DNA from: Sphingomonas turrisvirgatae
GTDB taxonomy: Bacteria > Pseudomonadota > Alphaproteobacteria > Sphingomonadales > Sphingomonadaceae
DNA length: 64,000 nt
Assembly (NCBI RefSeq): GCF_001721295.1
Contig: NZ_MDDS01000011.1
Location: 1-64,000 of the forward strand
Direction of reading: 5' to 3'
Made by a program: the position numbers and the translations under genes. Position 1 is the first letter of the stretch, and each line of letters starts with the position of its first letter. This document shows positions 36,273 to 44,320 of this stretch, in pieces. The notes beneath the pieces are model-generated. The model was not told the origin of the DNA. It did not search any database and was given only the letters and a program-made list of their open reading frames with translations.

Positions 36273-38165
36273 ATGAAACACCCTGCCCTGCTCGCCGGCA
36301 TCGCGTTGGCAACCCTGGCCGCGACGCCGGTCTGCGCTCAGGTCCAGCCGCTCAAAAAGGCGGTGGCCGACGATATCTTTGCCGACCATCCGTCGATGGA
36401 TCGCAATGCGACGGTGATGCCCGCTGCGGACGCGAAGCCGGTCACTGCGATCTTCGCCGAACGCCCGATCGGGGACGCATCGATGGCGCGGCTGCCCGGC
36501 GGGGGCTGGGCGCTGACCGGTACCACGCTGCGCAGCGGTCCGCGTCACGGGGTCGAACTGTGGACCTCGACCGACGCGAAAAAATGGACGCGCGTGGGTC
36601 CGGCGAAGATTTCGGGCAGCGGGATCGCGGTCGGCGATGCGTCCGAACGTTACCTCGCGCCGTCGGTGACGGTGGCGGGCGACGCGCTCTACCTCGCCTT
36701 TGCCGACAAGACCGGGTGCGCGCGCATTGCGACCGGCAAGGCGGCGGCACCGAGCGGTGCCTTCGCCGCCTCGCCCTGTCTGGTCGAGGATGCGAGCGAC
36801 GTGTCGCTGTTCGTCGACACTGACGGCAAGGGCTATCTGATCTGGGGCGGCGGCATGATCGCGCGGCTCGCTCCCGGGTTCCAGAAGCTCGCTGAAACTC
36901 CGCGCCTGCTCAAGCCCGACCAGAAATTGTTCGCCAAGCACCCGCCGGTCGGCAAGGACTGGCCGGTGCGCACCCGCATCGGCACGCGCGGCGCGACGAT
37001 GGCGCGTGACGGCGACAAATACGTCCTCGCCGCGAGCGAGACGACGGGGCGGATGCGCACCGCGACCGAGGATCTGTTCGTCGCCGACGCCCCCACCCCC
37101 TATGGCCCCTTCACGATGCGCGCGCTCGCCGTGCCGCATGCCGGGCGCGGGTCGCTGGTGCGCACCGACGACGGCAAGCTCGCAGCGGTGTACAACCCGC
37201 GCTGCGACGATGGCTTTGCCTTGTTCTGCGAGCAGGTCGGCCTCGCCCCGCTCGAACGCGCGCCCGACGGGCGGCTGCGCCAGGCGGCATCGGTGATCAC
37301 CGAGGACAGCGCGGTCGCGGCGCGCAAGCCGCTGGTGACCACGGAATCGATGCGCGACCCTTCCGTCACCTTGGGCGGGGACGGCTTCTACTATCTCGTC
37401 GGTACGCTCGACGGCTATGGCTATCACCGGCCCGAAGGCGGGGTGAAACTGTGGCGTTCGGCCGATCTGGAGAAATGGGACGAGGTTGGCTTCGTCTGGA
37501 AATGGGAAGGGTTGGGCTATGATTTCGGCGGGAATATCGCCGAACTCTGGGCACCCGAAATCATGTGGTCGGCGCGCGACAAAACCTATTATCTCGCTTT
37601 CTCGGTGATGGAGCGCGGGGTCGGCGGCAAGACCTGGCTGTACCGGTCGACCAGCGGCAAGGCGGACGGGCCGTATGAGAATGTCACCAAAAGCTATTTC
37701 GTGAAGGGTATCGACGGCTTTCCCTTCGAGGATGACGACGGCCTCTATTTCCTGTGGGGCGGCGGCAGCATCGGGAAACTGAACGCGAAGCGCGACGGGT
37801 TCGATGGGCCAGTGCGAACATTGGTCGATGCAGATGGCGATCATGTCGGGTACGAAGGCAACGGGTTGATCAAGGTCAACGGCGTCTACTTTCTGACGGG
37901 TGCGGAGTGGCATGGTCCACTGCGTACTCACGGTACGTACGACATGATGTACGGCACAGCGAAGACATTGTTCGGCCCGTACAGCCAGCGCCGCATGGGC
38001 GCGCCGCATGGCGGGCACGGCACGGCGTTCAGGGACAAGGAAGGCCGCTACTGGTACACGATGTTCGGCAACGACCCGACCGCGCCGTGGCGGATGCAGT
38101 TCGGGCTGGTGCCGATCGACATCGGCGACCCCGCATCGATCGGCGTGCCGCGGATCGCGAAATGA
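36273..38165 (+). CDS. Secreted GH43-like protein with two beta-propeller halves
   Basis: The open frame extends upstream through the preceding gene, but ATG 36273, five bases after that gene's stop with GAGAG before it, begins a signal peptide (LLAGIALATLAATPVCA). The 630-residue product appears to hold two propeller-like halves. The first has LAPSVTVAGDALYLAFAD and LFVDTDGKGYLIWGGG (about 128-195). The second is a better GH43 match: RDPSVTLGGDGFYYLVG (361-377), ELWAPEIMWSARDKTYYLAFS, KGIDGFPFEDDDGLYFLWGGG and GHGTAFRDKEGRYWYTMFG. The duplication suggests a tandem GH43 or one catalytic and one accessory propeller. The stop overlaps the next sulfatase's start (ATGA). Confidence 0.82.
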   Translation: MKHPALLAGIALATLAATPVCAQVQPLKKAVADDIFADHPSMDRNATVMPAADAKPVTAIFAERPIGDASMARLPGGGWALTGTTLRSGPRHGVELWTSTDAKKWTRVGPAKISGSGIAVGDASERYLAPSVTVAGDALYLAFADKTGCARIATGKAAAPSGAFAASPCLVEDASDVSLFVDTDGKGYLIWGGGMIARLAPGFQKLAETPRLLKPDQKLFAKHPPVGKDWPVRTRIGTRGATMARDGDKYVLAASETTGRMRTATEDLFVADAPTPYGPFTMRALAVPHAGRGSLVRTDDGKLAAVYNPRCDDGFALFCEQVGLAPLERAPDGRLRQAASVITEDSAVAARKPLVTTESMRDPSVTLGGDGFYYLVGTLDGYGYHRPEGGVKLWRSADLEKWDEVGFVWKWEGLGYDFGGNIAELWAPEIMWSARDKTYYLAFSVMERGVGGKTWLYRSTSGKADGPYENVTKSYFVKGIDGFPFEDDDGLYFLWGGGSIGKLNAKRDGFDGPVRTLVDADGDHVGYEGNGLIKVNGVYFLTGAEWHGPLRTHGTYDMMYGTAKTLFGPYSQRRMGAPHGGHGTAFRDKEGRYWYTMFGNDPTAPWRMQFGLVPIDIGDPASIGVPRIAK

Positions 38166-39595
38166 GCTGGGGGTATCTCCGCTGGCATCGCGCGTTCGGT
38201 ATCGGCGCGGCGGGGCTGCTCGCCGTCACCGGTGCACCGTCGAGCGCCTTGCCCGCCCCGGTTGGAGCCGCGGCTAAGCAGGCGGCGCGCCAGCCCAACA
38301 TTCTGTTCATCCTGGTCGACGACATGGGCTATGGCGACCTGTCGATCACCGGCAACCGGCTTGTAGCGACGCCTAACATCGATGCGCTTGCCCGCGACGG
38401 CATGTTGATGACGCAATTCTACGACGCCGCGCCGATCTGCTCGCCATCGCGCGCCGGGTTCCTGACCGGACAGTTTCCGGCGCGAAACCGCTTCGTCACC
38501 TTCATCGCCGACCGCAAGCGCAACCGCGAGTTCGGGCAGGCCGACTGGCTCGATCCAAAACTACCCAACCTCGCGCGGTCGCTGAAGCAGGCGGGCTATG
38601 CCACCGCGCATATCGGCAAATGGCATTTGGGCGGCGGCCGGGACGTTGGCGATGCGCCGCTGCCAACTGCCTATGGCTTCGACGAAAGCTACGTTCAGTT
38701 CGAGGGGCTGGGGCCGCGCGTCCTGCCCAGCGATATCGCGAATAATTTGGCACAGCAGAGCGCAGCGCTGGGACAGGGGCCGATCGACTGGCTACCGCGC
38801 GCGCAGACCACCGGACGTTATGTCGATCGCGTGCTCGACTTCGTAGGCCGCAAGCGGGCGGCGCCATGGTTCGCCCAGCTGTGGCTGGACGATGTCCACA
38901 CGCCTTGGCAGCCCGATGACGCGCAGGCCGCTGCGGTGAAGGGCAAGGGCCGCGACGCGCGGGAGGACAAGTTCCTGGCGGTGCTGGTCGCGATGGACGC
39001 CGAAATCGGACGGCTGGTCGCCGGGCTGCGCGCCGCCGGCGAGCTGGACGACACGCTGATCGTGTTCACGTCGGACAATGGTCCGACCATTGGGGCCGAT
39101 ACGCCCGGATCGGCGGGTCCCTATCGCGGACGCAAGGCGAGTCTGTACGAAGGCGGCATCCGTCAGCCGCTGATCATCCGCTGGCCCGGACAGGTGCGAC
39201 CGGGCAGCCGCGACATGCGCAGTCTGGTGCAGGCGGTCGACCTTTATCCGACCCTCGCCAGCATCGCCGGCGCCGCCCGTCCCGTCGGTATGGACGGGAT
39301 CGACGTCAGTGCGGCGTGGCGTGGCCGGGTGCTGACCATGCGCCCCGACCTCTACACCCATATCGCCCGCCCCGCCGCCGAACGTGCGTTCGGCCCGCAT
39401 TATTCGATTCGGTCCGGGCCGTGGAAGCTGTTGATGGATGCCGATGGGTCGGCGGTCGAACTCTATGATATCGCGCGCGATCCGGAGGAGAAGCACGATC
39501 GCACGGCCACCGCGCCGCAAGCGGCCGAGCGTCTCAAGGCGAAACTGTCGGCGTGGATCGGTCGGCTGCCGCCCCGCCCGACTGCCGCCAACTGA
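38162..39595 (+). CDS. Secreted sulfatase (S1 family, arylsulfatase A-like)
   Basis: ATG 38162 overlaps the stop of the GH43-like gene (ATGA), so translation is coupled; the frame's upstream extension is not used. The 477-residue protein has an export leader (GIGAAGLLAVTGAPSSALP) and NILFILVDDMGYGDLSITG. The formylglycine motif is CSPSR (Cys93), followed by TAHIGKWHLGGGRD, LWLDDVHTPWQPDD, LIVFTSDNGPTIGADTPGSAGPYRG, KASLYEGGIRQPLIIRWPG and ELYDIARDPEEKHD. It closes the plus-strand unit that started at 33536, and only 376 bases separate its end from the right island boundary. Confidence 0.92.
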   Translation: MSWGYLRWHRAFGIGAAGLLAVTGAPSSALPAPVGAAAKQAARQPNILFILVDDMGYGDLSITGNRLVATPNIDALARDGMLMTQFYDAAPICSPSRAGFLTGQFPARNRFVTFIADRKRNREFGQADWLDPKLPNLARSLKQAGYATAHIGKWHLGGGRDVGDAPLPTAYGFDESYVQFEGLGPRVLPSDIANNLAQQSAALGQGPIDWLPRAQTTGRYVDRVLDFVGRKRAAPWFAQLWLDDVHTPWQPDDAQAAAVKGKGRDAREDKFLAVLVAMDAEIGRLVAGLRAAGELDDTLIVFTSDNGPTIGADTPGSAGPYRGRKASLYEGGIRQPLIIRWPGQVRPGSRDMRSLVQAVDLYPTLASIAGAARPVGMDGIDVSAAWRGRVLTMRPDLYTHIARPAAERAFGPHYSIRSGPWKLLMDADGSAVELYDIARDPEEKHDRTATAPQAAERLKAKLSAWIGRLPPRPTAAN

Positions 39596-39971
39596 TCCCG
39601 GCCTCTGACACATTGTGAGAGACGCTCGCGATTGCGGCTATGTTTCAGTCCGGTTTTGCGGTCTGTAGCTCCAAAGCCGCCGGTCTTTCTTCGGCCCAAA
39701 ACCAGTCGAACTCAAGGCCTCTTGCCCTAGTACAACTAACCTGCCTGAAGTCAGGGAAGAGGGTCGTGGTTAGACGAGGGGCAAGTTTACGTGCGCAACG
39801 GCGTAAGGTAAGGCGGCCGTAGCCGGACCGAAGCGGACAGACGCGAACAAAAATATGGCAAATCAACACTCTAACCATCCTAGATGCTGACTTTTGGGGG
39901 CCGTTCTGGGGCTTATCCCGCATTTTCGGCCAAATTGTATATATATGTCAGTCGCTTGTGCAGAAACTTCT
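39596..39971. other. Non-coding gap before right island boundary
   Basis: No gene is supported. The base composition is visibly more AT-rich than in the neighbouring genes (for example AAAATATGGCAAATC near 39848 and a TATATATATG string near 39938). No terminator with a clean stem and T-run was found for the sulfatase transcript. Confidence 0.45.
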
Positions 39972-40512
39972 AGTCCTCTTCTGGCACCATTTACCCGTTC
40001 GCGAATGGTCGCGACGGGTTGCCTTCCCACAAAGCCGCCAAAAACGAGCGTCGAGCTGACCGGGTCCGTTCGCCTCAATTCGCCCAAATTCGGAGCCCCT
40101 TGGGGGCCTTTTCCGGGGGCCTCGGCTAAGTCCCCTGGGAAAGCCGCCTAAACGTGCCGCTGTCCGACTTGGCTATCAAAGCTCTGAAGTCCGGCCCCAA
40201 GGCCGTAAAGTAAGCGAAGAGAAGGGCTTGATTCTGCTGCTCACGCCCAGCGGAAGCCGGCTTTGGCGGTTCAAGTACCGGTTCAACGGCAAGGAGAAGA
40301 AGCTAGCTTTTGACAGCTATCTTGAAATTCCGATCAAAGGAAGCGCGACGGCGTAGGGACGAAGCCCGGTCACAGATCACTCATGGCATTGACCCGTCAG
40401 AAGCGAACCGCGCCCGGCAGATGCCGAGGCTGAGAGCGCCCGCAACTAATTCTCCGTGATCGCCGAGGGTATCTCCAGTTAATGGAAAAAGACGGCCGGA
40501 AGGCAATCACGA
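39972..40512 (+). repeat. Right direct repeat / attR with decayed integrase start
   Basis: AGTCCTCTTCTGGCACCA at 39972-39989 repeats the end of tRNA-Leu with one G missing. The following 520 bases repeat the leader and the first third of the integrase, with scattered substitutions and small indels. Homology with the left copy stops near 40512 (AATCACGATT versus GGTCACGATC). Gene content changes from glycan cargo to sigma-factor genes right after. This marks the distal junction of a roughly 39.9 kb island, or the remnant of an older element at the same tRNA. Confidence 0.82.
40154..40512 (+). pseudogene. Integrase N-terminal remnant (second copy)
   Basis: From GTG 40154 the translation starts PLSDLAIKALKSGPKAVK as in the copy at 278, then meets a stop (AAGTAAGCG, where the left copy has AAAAGTAAGT). 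Recognisable pieces continue in other frames: LLLTPSGSRLWRFKYRFNGKEKK and the ITHGIDPSEANRA region, with more indels and an in-frame TAG. It covers only the arm-binding domain and is clearly non-functional. It has more lesions than the left integrase and so is probably the older copy. Confidence 0.82.
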
Positions 40513-40550
40513 TTGCCACTGGTTCAGCGGCGGAGCTCTGATTCCTCGAT

Positions 40551-41459
40551 CTACCCGATCATGTCGCTTGCCAGATGCCTCAACTTGTCAGGATTGCGAA
40601 CGATGTAGATCGACGCGATCTTGCCGCCGCGTATATCAAGCGCGGTGGTCTGCACGATGCCGCGGTCGATGCTGATGTAGCCAGGCAGACCATCGATCTG
40701 CGCAGTGCGCAGCAGTTGGGCGGTCGGGGCGTTCTTGCGCCGCAGTCCTGCGAACAGTCGAAGCGCGCGATCGACGCCGTGAATGACGTTGCGGAAAGCC
40801 AAGACCTTGCCGCCGCCGTCAGAATGAATCTCGACCTCATGAGCAAGGAGCGAGGCGAGCGAAGAAGTATCGCCATCGCGCGCCGCAACGAAAAACGCCT
40901 GCGTGATCCGGTCCGCTTCGGCTGCCCCCACGCTGAAGCGCGGCCGAGCGTCCTGGACATGCCTCCGCGCGCGCGAAGCCAGTTGGCGTACCGCCGCCGG
41001 TTCGCGGCTGAGCGTCACCGCGACATCGCTCAAGGCCATTTCGAAAACGTCGTGGAGCAGAAATGCCGCACGTTCCAGTGGCGACAGGCGTTCCATGGCA
41101 AGCATCAGCGTGACCGTGATATCGTCCGCTATGGCCTCCTCCGGGTCTACCGAACCCACCAATGGATCAGGCAGCCACGGTCCGATATAGGTCTCGCGGC
41201 GCGAGCGAGCGGATTTGAGGCGGTCAAGGCATAGGCGGGGGACGATGCGCGGCAGGGAAGCGGCTGGGGAATCGATCCCATCATCGACCTGCTCCCATCT
41301 GAGCCACGCATCCTGCAGCACATCCTCGGCCTCGCTGAACGAACCGAGCATCCGATATCCCAAGCGTACAAGTCGCTTACGTTCGTTCTGGAAATCCGCC
41401 AGGCGCGACGCGGGGCTTAGCGTCGCTCCGGACGTCTCTACGCCATGGACACTCGTCAT
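40551..41459 (-). CDS. ECF41-type sigma factor with SnoaL-like C-terminal domain
   Basis: ATG 41459 is chosen. The frame runs up to 41519, but the predicted promoter (41518-41492) would start RNA near 41485, and GGGAG precedes this ATG. The 302-residue protein has sigma2 (RLGYRMLGSFSEAEDVLQDAWLRW), the ECF41 linker WLPDPLVG, and sigma4 (LSPLERAAFLLHDVFEMALSDVA). A C-terminal NTF2/SnoaL-like domain carries the family's DGGGK and NPDKLR motifs. In ECF41 factors this domain replaces an anti-sigma factor and tunes activity. Divergent AhpD/CMD-type genes are the typical partners of this group and are present here. Confidence 0.94.
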   Translation of the reverse strand: MTSVHGVETSGATLSPASRLADFQNERKRLVRLGYRMLGSFSEAEDVLQDAWLRWEQVDDGIDSPAASLPRIVPRLCLDRLKSARSRRETYIGPWLPDPLVGSVDPEEAIADDITVTLMLAMERLSPLERAAFLLHDVFEMALSDVAVTLSREPAAVRQLASRARRHVQDARPRFSVGAAEADRITQAFFVAARDGDTSSLASLLAHEVEIHSDGGGKVLAFRNVIHGVDRALRLFAGLRRKNAPTAQLLRTAQIDGLPGYISIDRGIVQTTALDIRGGKIASIYIVRNPDKLRHLASDMIG

Positions 41460-41491
41460 CGCGCGTCGCTCCCGTTGTTTCATCCTGATCT

Positions 41492-41518
41492 GACGAGCCA
41501 GCCGGGCGCAGTGTGACA
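41492..41518 (-). promoter_or_regulatory. ECF41-type promoter, autoregulatory (minus strand)
   Basis: Reading on the minus strand, TGTCACA (41518-41512), 16 bases, then CGTC (41495-41492). This is an exact match to the published ECF41 consensus TGTCACA-N16-CGTC. It points toward the sigma-factor gene with a predicted leader of about 25 bases before ATG 41459. Confidence 0.88.
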
Positions 41519-41551
41519 TGATCGGCGGGGATGCGAAAATTTCGGACGGCG

Positions 41552-41578
41552 TGTCACATCGCGGCAGCCCGCCTCGTC
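41552..41578 (+). promoter_or_regulatory. ECF41-type promoter for the CMD genes (plus strand)
   Basis: TGTCACA (41552-41558), 16 bases, CGTC (41575-41578). It has the same exact spacing as the divergent copy 34 bases away. It points toward the AhpD/CMD-like gene at 41625, with a predicted start of transcription about 40 bases before its ATG. Confidence 0.88.
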
Positions 41579-41624
41579 AGTGCAGCAAGCGTCGGCTGGA
41601 CGCTGTTGGAACAGGACGAATGAC

Positions 41625-42080
41625 ATGGATGAAATCAAGCGGCTGGTCTGGCACGAAGTGGCCCCGAAAGGCGCGCAGGCGCTATTCGGCGTGCACCACT
41701 ACATCACCACCGGCACCAATCTGCCCGAAGAGATGATCCACCTCGTGTTCTTGCGCGTATCGCAGATCAATGGCTGCGCGCACTGCATCGATCTGCATAC
41801 GCGAGACCTCCTAAAGACGATGGCGCTCGACAAGGTGGTGCTGCTGCCGGTCTGGGCTGAAGTGCCTCACCTGTTCAATCCGCAATATCGCGCAGCGTTG
41901 GCTTGGGCCGAGGAAGTCACGCGGGTTAGCGAGACCCGTGCTTCGGATGACGCCTATGCCGTCGCAGCAGCAGCTTTCGATCCGCGCGACCTTGTCGACC
42001 TGACGATCGCGATCGCGGCGATGAACGCATTCAACCGCCTTGGCGCGCCATTCCGTTTGCCGGTGAAAGCCAGGCCCTGA
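41625..42080 (+). CDS. AhpD/carboxymuconolactone decarboxylase-like protein 1
   Basis: ATG 41625 is preferred over the longer frame from 41580, which begins inside the promoter's start region. The 151-residue all-helical protein carries the CxxC-x3-H redox motif in NGCAHCIDLHTRD (Cys51, Cys54, His58), the signature of AhpD-like peroxidase partners. Such proteins are the standard targets of ECF41 sigma factors, and an exact ECF41-type promoter lies upstream. The likely role is thiol-based detoxification of peroxides or other reactive compounds in the cytoplasm; the exact substrate is unknown. Confidence 0.9.
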   Translation: MDEIKRLVWHEVAPKGAQALFGVHHYITTGTNLPEEMIHLVFLRVSQINGCAHCIDLHTRDLLKTMALDKVVLLPVWAEVPHLFNPQYRAALAWAEEVTRVSETRASDDAYAVAAAAFDPRDLVDLTIAIAAMNAFNRLGAPFRLPVKARP

Positions 42081-42109
42081 CACGCTCCAACAGATTGGAT
42101 CTCAAGGTC

Positions 42110-42589
42110 ATGACCGAACGACTCGACCACATGCGCCAAGTTCCGGCGTTGACGCAAAAGCTGACCGAGCTCACCTTCGCAATCAAGCAGGGGACGGTCG
42201 AGCAGACGATCCTGAGCTTCGTCGAGATTCGCGCTTCGCAGCTCAATGGCTGCGCCTTCTGCCTCGACATGCACATCAAGCAGGCCAAACTGCACGGCGA
42301 GCGCGATCTTCGCCTCCACCACGTCGCGATCTGGCGTGAATCGACCCTGTTCAGCGATCGCGAGCGTGCGGCATTAGCCTGGACCGAAGCGCTTACCCAG
42401 CTCTCCCCTAAAGGTGTGCACGACGACCTCTATGCGGCAGCGCGTGCGCAGTTCTCGCAGGACGAGCTGGTCTATCTCACTTACATGATCATGGTGATCA
42501 ATGCCTGGAACCGTGCATCGATCGCGTTCCGATCGGTGCCAGGGTCGCGGGACAAGGCGTTCGGCTTGGACAAGGCACGCCTGTCCTGA
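42110..42589 (+). CDS. AhpD/carboxymuconolactone decarboxylase-like protein 2
   Basis: ATG 42110 is chosen (AAGG upstream); TTG 42095 is possible. The 159-residue protein repeats the family motif NGCAFCLDMHIKQA (Cys48, Cys51, His55) and the conserved ALAWTEALTQL and VINAWNRASIAF segments. It is a divergent tandem copy of the preceding gene, 29 bases downstream, so both probably share the ECF41-dependent transcript. The pair may form a mixed or two-step redox system. Confidence 0.9.
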   Translation: MTERLDHMRQVPALTQKLTELTFAIKQGTVEQTILSFVEIRASQLNGCAFCLDMHIKQAKLHGERDLRLHHVAIWRESTLFSDRERAALAWTEALTQLSPKGVHDDLYAAARAQFSQDELVYLTYMIMVINAWNRASIAFRSVPGSRDKAFGLDKARLS

Positions 42590-42642
42590 TCGACAACTGC
42601 CGCCGCCTTTGTGGTCTGGATCGTGTGTAGTAGCTGGCTCTG

Positions 42643-43029
42643 ATGCATACTGGAGCCGAACTCGAAATCCGCTTGAAGCGCGCTGCGTTCAACCGCGCGC
42701 TGGCAGCAGGCGACCTTTCCGCGATCGGGCCGATCCTTTGGCCGAGCGCGATACTGGTCACCGGCACCGACAGCGCACTCCTTGCAGGACGCAACGCTCA
42801 ACTTGCGGCCTGGAAGAGAGAGTTCGCGGTGCCGGATCGCGCGATCTATGTCCGTACGACGAATATGATTACGGTCTCCCCGGTCGAAGCGATCGCCTTC
42901 GAGCAGGGAGATTGGACCGCGACCTCGCTGAGTGGCGTTCATCAGGCCGGCGGCATCTATACGGCTAAGTGGCGGAAGCGGGATGCAGTATGGCGCATCG
43001 AGGCCGAGCTGTTCCTGACGCTTTCGTGA
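42643..43029 (+). CDS. SnoaL/DUF4440-like NTF2-fold protein
   Basis: 128 residues. The pattern of an N-terminal helix pair (RAAFNRALAAGDLSAIGPIL), then strands ILVTGTDSALLAGRNAQLAAWKREF and WRKRDAVWRIEAELFL, matches small NTF2-fold proteins of the DUF4440 type. Members include both enzymes and ligand-binding proteins, so no function is assigned. It follows the second CMD gene by about 50 bases on the same strand and could be the third member of the ECF41 regulon. That is notable because the sigma factor itself carries a related fold. Confidence 0.7.
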   Translation: MHTGAELEIRLKRAAFNRALAAGDLSAIGPILWPSAILVTGTDSALLAGRNAQLAAWKREFAVPDRAIYVRTTNMITVSPVEAIAFEQGDWTATSLSGVHQAGGIYTAKWRKRDAVWRIEAELFLTLS

Positions 43030-43066
43030 AATCGAGCAGTGGCTTCGCGCCGCATGCGCAATCGCG

Positions 43067-43516
43067 TCATGCGGCAGTGGCTGCCTCATAAGCCTGCGCC
43101 TCGGCTGCGATAAGGATGTCGGCGAGCATCCAATAGGCTTCGCCCCAGGCCGCCAGCACGGTGTCGGGCGCGGCGTCTTCGCCCAGTACCTCGCGGATTG
43201 CCGGCAGCAGCGCGGCGGCCACATGCGGATAATGTTCGGGCTTCACGCCGGTCTGCACATGCCGCAGCACCATCCGTTCGACCGCGCTCCCCAGGTTTTG
43301 CAGTTTGTCGATGTTCCTGGCGTAGGCGAGGATCGCACCGGCCAGCCGCCGCGGCTGCTCGCCGCTCGTCTGGGCGGCGCGGTCGAACATCGCCGCGATC
43401 TCGGCATTCTCGAATAGGCGCCGGTACATGGCGGTGGTGATGGCAACGCCGTGCTTTTCGAGCGCGGGGGCAGTGGCTTTGACGATTGCCATGGTGTCTG
43501 GCGAGAGCGGGCGCAT
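43067..43516 (-). CDS. Single-domain globin (flavohemoglobin-like heme domain)
   Basis: 149 residues, a globin domain only, with no reductase part. Key features are Tyr31 in TAMYRRLFENAEI (B10 position), the proximal heme His86 in ERMVLRHVQTGVKPEHYPHVAAALLPAI, and AWGEAYWMLADILI in the last helix. The sequence is closest to the heme domains of flavohemoglobins, which convert nitric oxide to nitrate when supplied with electrons. It is downstream of the alternative oxidase on the same strand with a hairpin between them. A role in NO or oxygen handling alongside the cyanide- and NO-tolerant oxidase is a reasonable inference. Confidence 0.9.
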   Translation of the reverse strand: MRPLSPDTMAIVKATAPALEKHGVAITTAMYRRLFENAEIAAMFDRAAQTSGEQPRRLAGAILAYARNIDKLQNLGSAVERMVLRHVQTGVKPEHYPHVAAALLPAIREVLGEDAAPDTVLAAWGEAYWMLADILIAAEAQAYEAATAA

Positions 43517-43537
43517 CGGGATACTCCTGTAAGAGGC

Positions 43538-43560
43538 GGGGCGCGGCCGGCCCGCGCCCC
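43538..43560 (-). other. Intercistronic hairpin in the oxidase-globin operon
   Basis: GGGGCGCGG (43538-43546) and CCGCGCCCC (43552-43560) form a perfect 9-bp stem with a 5-base loop. It lies between the oxidase stop and the globin start on the minus strand and has no T-run. It could protect the upstream message, mark a processing site, or lower globin expression. Confidence 0.55.
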
Positions 43561-43567
43561 GGATGGA

Positions 43568-44257
43568 TCAGGCCGCCTTCTTCCAGATCGGCTCGAGCGC
43601 AACGTGCGGCGGGCAGGCGGCGACCGGGCCGCTCGGCAGGCCGGCAAGTTCGTTGGCGAAGCCGTGGTTGACGTCGCGGTGGTGAGCTTCGTCGGCGCGG
43701 ACCACCAGCACCACGTCGCGCAGCGTCGCGTCGTCGGGCAGGTTCCAGTAATCCTTGGCGATCTGCGGTGCGGGGACGTTGGCGCTGCGGCCCTCGTCGA
43801 TCTCGGCGAGATAGTGGGTGTAGCTGATCACCGCCTCTTCCTCGAAATAGCCGACAACGCGGTGCGCGGTCTTCGAACTGACGAGATAGAGGCCGAAGAA
43901 GAACAGGTAGAACACCCATTGCACGCCAATGATCACCGCGCGCTCGAACCAGGTCGGCTTCGAAATCTCGATGAACGTCATGAGGTGCATGCGCTCATTC
44001 TCGGCCTCGTCCATCAGCGTCCTGATCCAGCCCTTGTCGTCGCAGATGCGCCGCAGGCACGACAGGTGCGTGATGGTCGCGCCGACCATGCCGGGCACAG
44101 CGGCGACCGTTTCCAGCACTACGGCGCGATGGCCATAGCGCTCGGCGAAGAACGTATCAGCGGTCCAGCGCAGCAGCTTGGTGAAGCCATAGGCGATGCG
44201 GTCCGACAGCCCCTTGGGCTGATGATGGACACCAAGGTCGATATAGGGTGGGGTCAT
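43568..44257 (-). CDS. aox: Alternative oxidase (cyanide-insensitive ubiquinol oxidase)
   Basis: ATG 44257 follows ACGGAGACGACC, which is better than the frame's upstream start at 44308. The 229-residue protein has all diiron ligands: [36 protein letters not shown] and [12 protein letters not shown]. The hydrophobic stretch [16 protein letters not shown] is the membrane-associated region. The enzyme oxidises ubiquinol and reduces oxygen to water without pumping protons, and it resists cyanide and NO. Bacterial AOX is uncommon but known in sphingomonads such as Novosphingobium. It is first in an operon with a globin and divergent from a FixL/FixJ pair. Confidence 0.95.
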   Translation of the reverse strand: MTPPYIDLGVHHQPKGLSDRIAYGFTKLLRWTADTFFAERYGHRAVVLETVAAVPGMVGATITHLSCLRRICDDKGWIRTLMDEAENERMHLMTFIEISKPTWFERAVIIGVQWVFYLFFFGLYLVSSKTAHRVVGYFEEEAVISYTHYLAEIDEGRSANVPAPQIAKDYWNLPDDATLRDVVLVVRADEAHHRDVNHGFANELAGLPSGPVAACPPHVALEPIWKKAA

Positions 44258-44320
44258 CGGTCGTCTCCGTTTTCGTTGGCGAAGACCTAGGCCGGTGCGC
44301 GAGGCCAAAAAATTCGGATC

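Noticed and set aside
36225..38018. 597-residue minus-strand open frame
   Set aside because: Antisense to the GH43-like gene; no domain pattern.
44258..44320. FNR/FixK box between the oxidase and fixL genes
   Set aside because: No TTGAT-N4-ATCAA-like palindrome is present in this short interval.
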